From Planctomycetia bacterium (GTDB taxonomy: Bacteria; Planctomycetota; Phycisphaerae; Phycisphaerales; SM1A02), in NCBI GenBank assembly GCA_005799475.1, contig SYGQ01000188.1:1-9562 (forward strand): 9,562 nucleotides of DNA, written 5' to 3'. Both the position numbers and the translations under genes were made by a program. Positions 6,964 to 9,562 of this stretch are shown one piece after another (the first letter of the stretch is position 1; each line of letters begins with the position of its first letter). The notes beneath the pieces are model-generated. The model saw only the letters and a program-made list of their open reading frames with translations. It was not told where the DNA came from and searched no databases.

Positions 6964-7738
6964 TGCCATACCGCTGCTCGATCAGTTCACGCTCCAGCAG
7001 CTTGTAGGCCGTGAATCCGCTTGGCCACACCGCGATCTCGACGCGCCACGCGGTCGGGACGCGACCCTCCATGAGTTGGCGGACCGCGAGCTTCGCGCTC
7101 GCCGCGTCGCTGACAGGAATCCCCGTGCCCGATGGCTCCGAGAACGACTGATCTTTCTTCTCAACCTTCGCAAGGCTCACGCGTGCGTCGCCACAAAGAA
7201 CAAGGACCGCCTTGCGCGCATCGGGCTTGAACCGAGCAACACGCACGAACTGAATCACGGTGTTCTGCCGCTTGCGGGCATCGTCGAGTCGCGCGAGTTC
7301 CGCGTCGAGATTTCGCTTCCTCTGCTCGGCCTCCTGAAGTGCGGCGGCGCTGGCCGCCAGTTTCGCGCGCGCGTTCTTCTCCCCTTCGACCTCCGCAAGC
7401 TTCTTCGTCCGCATCTCCTCGAGGCTGGCGAGCAGTTCCTGCCATCGCTTGATGAGGGCTGGATCGCCCGACGGTGGCATGGCGGCAAGTGCCTGCAGGA
7501 GCCCGGCGAGCGTCAGTTCGAGCGCCGCCGCGCGTGCCTCGAGTGCCGTGATCTCTGCCTCGATCTTCACCGGATCGACGGCCGTCTGTGTCCCCTTGGT
7601 CACTTTCGCGAACACGACAAGGCACAGCAAGATGAACATGATGACGCCGAGTGCATTGCAGAGCGCGTCGAGGAAGAGCTCGAAGGCATCGCTTGTGGCC
7701 GCTCTAGTTCCCGGGCGCCTTCGTCGGCGACGCCTCAT
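6902..7738 (-). CDS. single-span MotB/ExbD-like protein B2 of a three-gene stator operon
   Basis: 278-residue membrane protein of unknown function. A strongly basic N-terminus (seven consecutive Arg at 2-8) precedes one membrane helix (about 25-46, ALCNALGVIMFILLCLVVFAKV). Asp24, at the head of the helix in FLDALCNALG, sits where ExbD, TolR and MotB carry their proton-binding Asp. A long Ala/Glu/Lys/Arg-rich coiled coil follows (about 55-158), then a compact alpha/beta-looking domain (about 160-262, with RKAVLVLCGD and WRVEIAVWPSGFTAY). No OmpA-like peptidoglycan-binding motif is seen. The basic end should stay in the cytoplasm, with the coiled coil outside the inner membrane. The frame is open up to 7807, but the ATG at 7738 overlaps the stop of the preceding gene as ATGA and is chosen as start. 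Family placement is inferred from topology, the Asp and the neighbouring channel gene. Confidence 0.78.
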   Translation of the reverse strand: MRRRRRRRPGTRAATSDAFELFLDALCNALGVIMFILLCLVVFAKVTKGTQTAVDPVKIEAEITALEARAAALELTLAGLLQALAAMPPSGDPALIKRWQELLASLEEMRTKKLAEVEGEKNARAKLAASAAALQEAEQRKRNLDAELARLDDARKRQNTVIQFVRVARFKPDARKAVLVLCGDARVSLAKVEKKDQSFSEPSGTGIPVSDAASAKLAVRQLMEGRVPTAWRVEIAVWPSGFTAYKLLERELIEQRYGINPLPLPSGESLQEGAGGVQ

Positions 7739-8538
7739 GGGGCCGCCCCCGGGTCGACGGCTGGTGCGTCGAAGAATCCGCCCTCGCTCGCGTCCCACAG
7801 TTGCCAACCCACCTCATAGCCTCGGCCCCGCAGCGTGTCGCGGAGTGTGTTCGCGGGCGCGACTGCATCACTCCGCACAACGAGCAGTCCGTACCACTGG
7901 CTTGGTGGATGAGCCGCGAGTACCGCGTCGAGCGGCTCAGTCGCCGCGACCGAGCCTCTCTTGACGGGCGTCCCGGCGACATCAAGCTCGCCGAAGATGA
8001 CACCGGACGGCGTGGCCTCGAGAATCAGCGGCAGCATGGTCTCAGCCACGCCAGACTGGTACCGAACGCGGCTCTTCATGACTTTGTCGGCGAGGTCTCT
8101 GCGGATGGCGTGTGCCTTGTCCGCGGCCAGCTGGGACTCCTTGTTGATGATGATGACCTGGTTTTCGCGCCGGATCGCCTCGCCCTCTGCCTCCGCACGG
8201 CGCCGTTCGATGGCGACGAGCCCCTCACGGTCCCTGGCAATGAGCGCATCGAGACGCGCGAGCTGGTCCGAAGTCACCTGCGGCCGCGACTTCGCTTCTT
8301 CGATCGCGGCGGTCGCCTCACTGATGGCGTGCGTGGCCTCTCCCACCCGCCGCTGGACCTGCGCCAGTCGATCGCTCGGGTCTTCTGAGGCCGCGCGCCG
8401 CGTCGATGCCGACGGGGTGTTGCTCAGCGGATCCAGCGCGAGAATCAGGCAAACAAGGATCATGATCCCCGTCACGCAGGCCATGATGTCCTGGAAGGAG
8501 AAGAAGGTCATCGGAGACTCGGATGCCTTCTTCGACAT
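7735..8538 (-). CDS. single-span MotB/ExbD-like protein B1 of a three-gene stator operon
   Basis: 267-residue protein with the same plan as its downstream neighbour: short basic N-terminus, one membrane helix (about 15-35), coiled coil (about 55-152, rich in Ala, Glu and Arg) and a C-terminal alpha/beta-looking domain (about 158-250). The helix starts FFSFQDIMACVTGIMILV, very like the MotB pattern 'SFADLMTLLM.FF', and Asp17 matches the proton-binding Asp of MotB/ExbD/TolR. The C-terminal part (MLPLILEATPSG, then WYGLLVVRSDA and LRGRGYEVGWQLWD) parallels the neighbour's end, so the two may be diverged paralogues. No peptidoglycan-binding OmpA motif is visible. The ATG at 8538 lies 18 bases after the channel gene's stop, with a weak AGGG about 10 bases upstream; the TGA is embedded in the next gene's ATGA. 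Reality of the gene is firm; role is inferred. Confidence 0.78.
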   Translation of the reverse strand: MSKKASESPMTFFSFQDIMACVTGIMILVCLILALDPLSNTPSASTRRAASEDPSDRLAQVQRRVGEATHAISEATAAIEEAKSRPQVTSDQLARLDALIARDREGLVAIERRRAEAEGEAIRRENQVIIINKESQLAADKAHAIRRDLADKVMKSRVRYQSGVAETMLPLILEATPSGVIFGELDVAGTPVKRGSVAATEPLDAVLAAHPPSQWYGLLVVRSDAVAPANTLRDTLRGRGYEVGWQLWDASEGGFFDAPAVDPGAAP

Positions 8539-8556
8539 GGCGTGCGACCCTGGTCC

Positions 8557-9423
8557 CTACCAGTTCGTCAGCTTGAGCCGACTGATGATGTTGTCGTTGC
8601 AGTACGACGAGATGTCATCGAGGAGATCCTCCTCAAGCTTGTAGATGTAGGTCGTCGCCAGCTGCACGCCGACGGCCGCCACGAGTGCCACGAGCGTGGT
8701 GTTGAACGCCGTGGCGAGACCGCCGACGACAGGCCCGAGCTTGTCTCGGATCGACGCGACGCCGCCCGCCGCCTCCGTCCCTTCGGTGATGACATTCGTG
8801 AAGTTGCCGATGGCGATGCCAAGCCCAAGGACCGTACCGATGAACCCGAGCACGGGGATCGTCCAGATGAGGGAGCGGATCACCGTGTACGAGGAGTCGA
8901 TCGCGGAACTGTCGCTGTCGGCCTGCGAGTCGAGCACCGCACCGACATCGCGGACTTCACCGATGTTTCCTAGATTCGAAAGCGAGAGCCACACGCGGTT
9001 GAAGAGAAGAAACTCGCGCGGCCGTGCCACGCGCCGCTTGAGTTCGGCAAGCACCTCCCCTGAAGTGCCCGGCGACAGCACGAAGTCGCCGCGTCGCGGA
9101 AAGATTCCCGTGACCTCGAGCGCGCGCCGCTGCACCTTCACCTTCTGCCACTTCGCGAACAGAATGAAGACGCACCACCATGTGAAGAGGATGCAGAGCC
9201 AGTTGGTCTGCCATCCGGAGGCGATGACATCCTCTAGGTAACTGCCCTTGAATGGGATGAGCGCGAGCCATGTCACCACGGTCAGCACCATTGCGACGGC
9301 GAACCAGAATGGGCCGTGCGTGCGGGTGTAGCGGCCGGTCGAGAGCCCGATCGCGCACTCGAGATCGCCGGCACTTGAGTCCAGCGGAGTCATAAGGGAT
9401 GCCTCACTTTGTGTCTTGGCCAT
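8557..9423 (-). CDS. MotA/TolQ/ExbB-family ion channel protein
   Basis: 288-residue inner-membrane protein of the family whose pentamers surround a B-type dimer and turn ion flow into motion or force (ExbB-ExbD, TolQ-TolR, MotA-MotB). Four membrane helices are seen at about 37-57, 73-91, 184-206 and 232-257, with a cytoplasmic stretch of about 90 residues between helices 2 and 3, as in this family. The hallmark is IPVLGFIGTVLGLGIAIG in helix 3 (compare ExbB 'PLLGLLGTVxGM'), followed by an amphipathic segment and helix 4 GGLATAFNTTLVALVAAVG with polar Thr residues at the expected pore-facing places. Start: ATG at 9423, because GAGGAA lies 7 bases upstream; a TTG at 9456 would add 11 residues without such a site. 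The two genes downstream encode matching Asp-bearing single-span partners. Subfamily and target process are unknown. Confidence 0.87.
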   Translation of the reverse strand: MAKTQSEASLMTPLDSSAGDLECAIGLSTGRYTRTHGPFWFAVAMVLTVVTWLALIPFKGSYLEDVIASGWQTNWLCILFTWWCVFILFAKWQKVKVQRRALEVTGIFPRRGDFVLSPGTSGEVLAELKRRVARPREFLLFNRVWLSLSNLGNIGEVRDVGAVLDSQADSDSSAIDSSYTVIRSLIWTIPVLGFIGTVLGLGIAIGNFTNVITEGTEAAGGVASIRDKLGPVVGGLATAFNTTLVALVAAVGVQLATTYIYKLEEDLLDDISSYCNDNIISRLKLTNW

Positions 9424-9562
9424 CGGACGGTTCCTCAGTGTGGGTCGTTGCGTCAAGGGTCATGTCTGATGTGGGCACGCGGCTCTCGCGCACTTCCCGC
9501 TCGCCAAGGTAGGCGCCGATGCACGACATCGCCACCACGGTGAGCGCTCGGACCGCGTCGAA
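9404..9562 (-). CDS. 3' end of an unidentified upstream gene, cut by the window edge
   Basis: An open frame of 52 codons enters from the right edge and ends with TGA at 9406-9404, overlapping the channel gene start by 20 bases. The visible tail reads AVRALTVVAMSCIGAYLGERE and then a polar, Thr/Glu/Asp-rich end (THTEEPSDGQDTK). The other two minus-strand frames hit stops here, and this frame has mostly G or C at third codon positions, which supports coding. The hydrophobic stretch could be a membrane helix or a buried strand-helix. Too little is visible to name it; it may be the first gene of the same operon. Confidence 0.5.
   Translation of the reverse strand, partial: FDAVRALTVVAMSCIGAYLGEREVRESRVPTSDMTLDATTHTEEPSDGQDTK
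9431..9436 (-). promoter_or_regulatory. ribosome binding site of the MotA/TolQ/ExbB-like gene
   Basis: On the minus strand GAGGAA lies 7 bases before the ATG at 9423. It is the clearest Shine-Dalgarno sequence in the window and decides the start in favour of 9423 over the TTG at 9456. It lies inside the end of the upstream open frame. Confidence 0.6.

Noticed and set aside
7739..7807. 23-residue N-terminal extension of B2
   Set aside because: It would lengthen the overlap with B1 to about 70 bases; the ATG at 7738 in the ATGA overlap directly precedes the basic segment and the membrane helix.
6620..7819. Plus-strand open frame of 399 codons across the transporter end and B2
   Set aside because: The translation is Arg/Ser/His-rich with no hydrophobic core or motif, and it runs over two well-supported genes in other frames. 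Long antisense frames are expected at this GC content.
7961..8644. Plus-strand open frame of 227 codons
   Set aside because: It is antisense to B1 and the end of the channel gene, and its low-complexity Ser/Arg/Met composition is typical of a shadow frame.
6902..9423. Zorya antiphage system
   Set aside because: The A-type channel and Asp-headed B-type helices recall ZorA/ZorB, but there are two B genes, no visible OmpA-like domain, no ZorA-like long cytoplasmic tail, and no ZorC or ZorD gene in the window.

Overview
The window is a GC-rich (roughly 65 %), densely packed bacterial chromosome segment with no RNA genes, mobile elements, CRISPR arrays or gene-free stretches over 300 bases. Two features suggest a planctomycete, perhaps of the Phycisphaerae: a very long signal peptidase I with an inserted domain, and starts that mostly lack a Shine-Dalgarno sequence. 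No marker gene is present, so this assignment is tentative.

Left part (1-6963, + strand): six housekeeping or accessory genes are packed head to tail and look like one transcription unit. They are the 3' nine-tenths of gpmI (glycolytic phosphoglycerate mutase); a small unrecognised protein resembling DUF6642, with a possible caspase/CHAT-like His-Cys pair; der (ribosome-assembly GTPase); a RicT/YaaT-type PSP1 protein, overlapping der by 4 bases; lepB (signal peptidase I with a large insertion); and an EamA-type ten-helix transporter that may begin inside lepB. The order mixes central metabolism, ribosome biogenesis, RNA metabolism and secretion, so they need not share one pathway.

Right part (6902-9562, - strand): a compact operon converges on the first one and overlaps its last gene by 62 bases. 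It encodes a MotA/TolQ/ExbB-type channel protein followed by two different single-span proteins. Each of these has an aspartate at the start of its only membrane helix, as in MotB/ExbD/TolR, then a coiled coil and a small C-terminal domain that is not recognisably OmpA-like. The last two genes overlap by 4 bases (ATGA). A further open frame runs off the right edge and overlaps the channel gene by 20 bases. I infer a three-component, ion-driven stator or force-transducing complex with two distinct B-type subunits. Its target is not visible here, and this is the most interesting part of the window.

All family assignments rest on reading motifs by eye; no database search was run.
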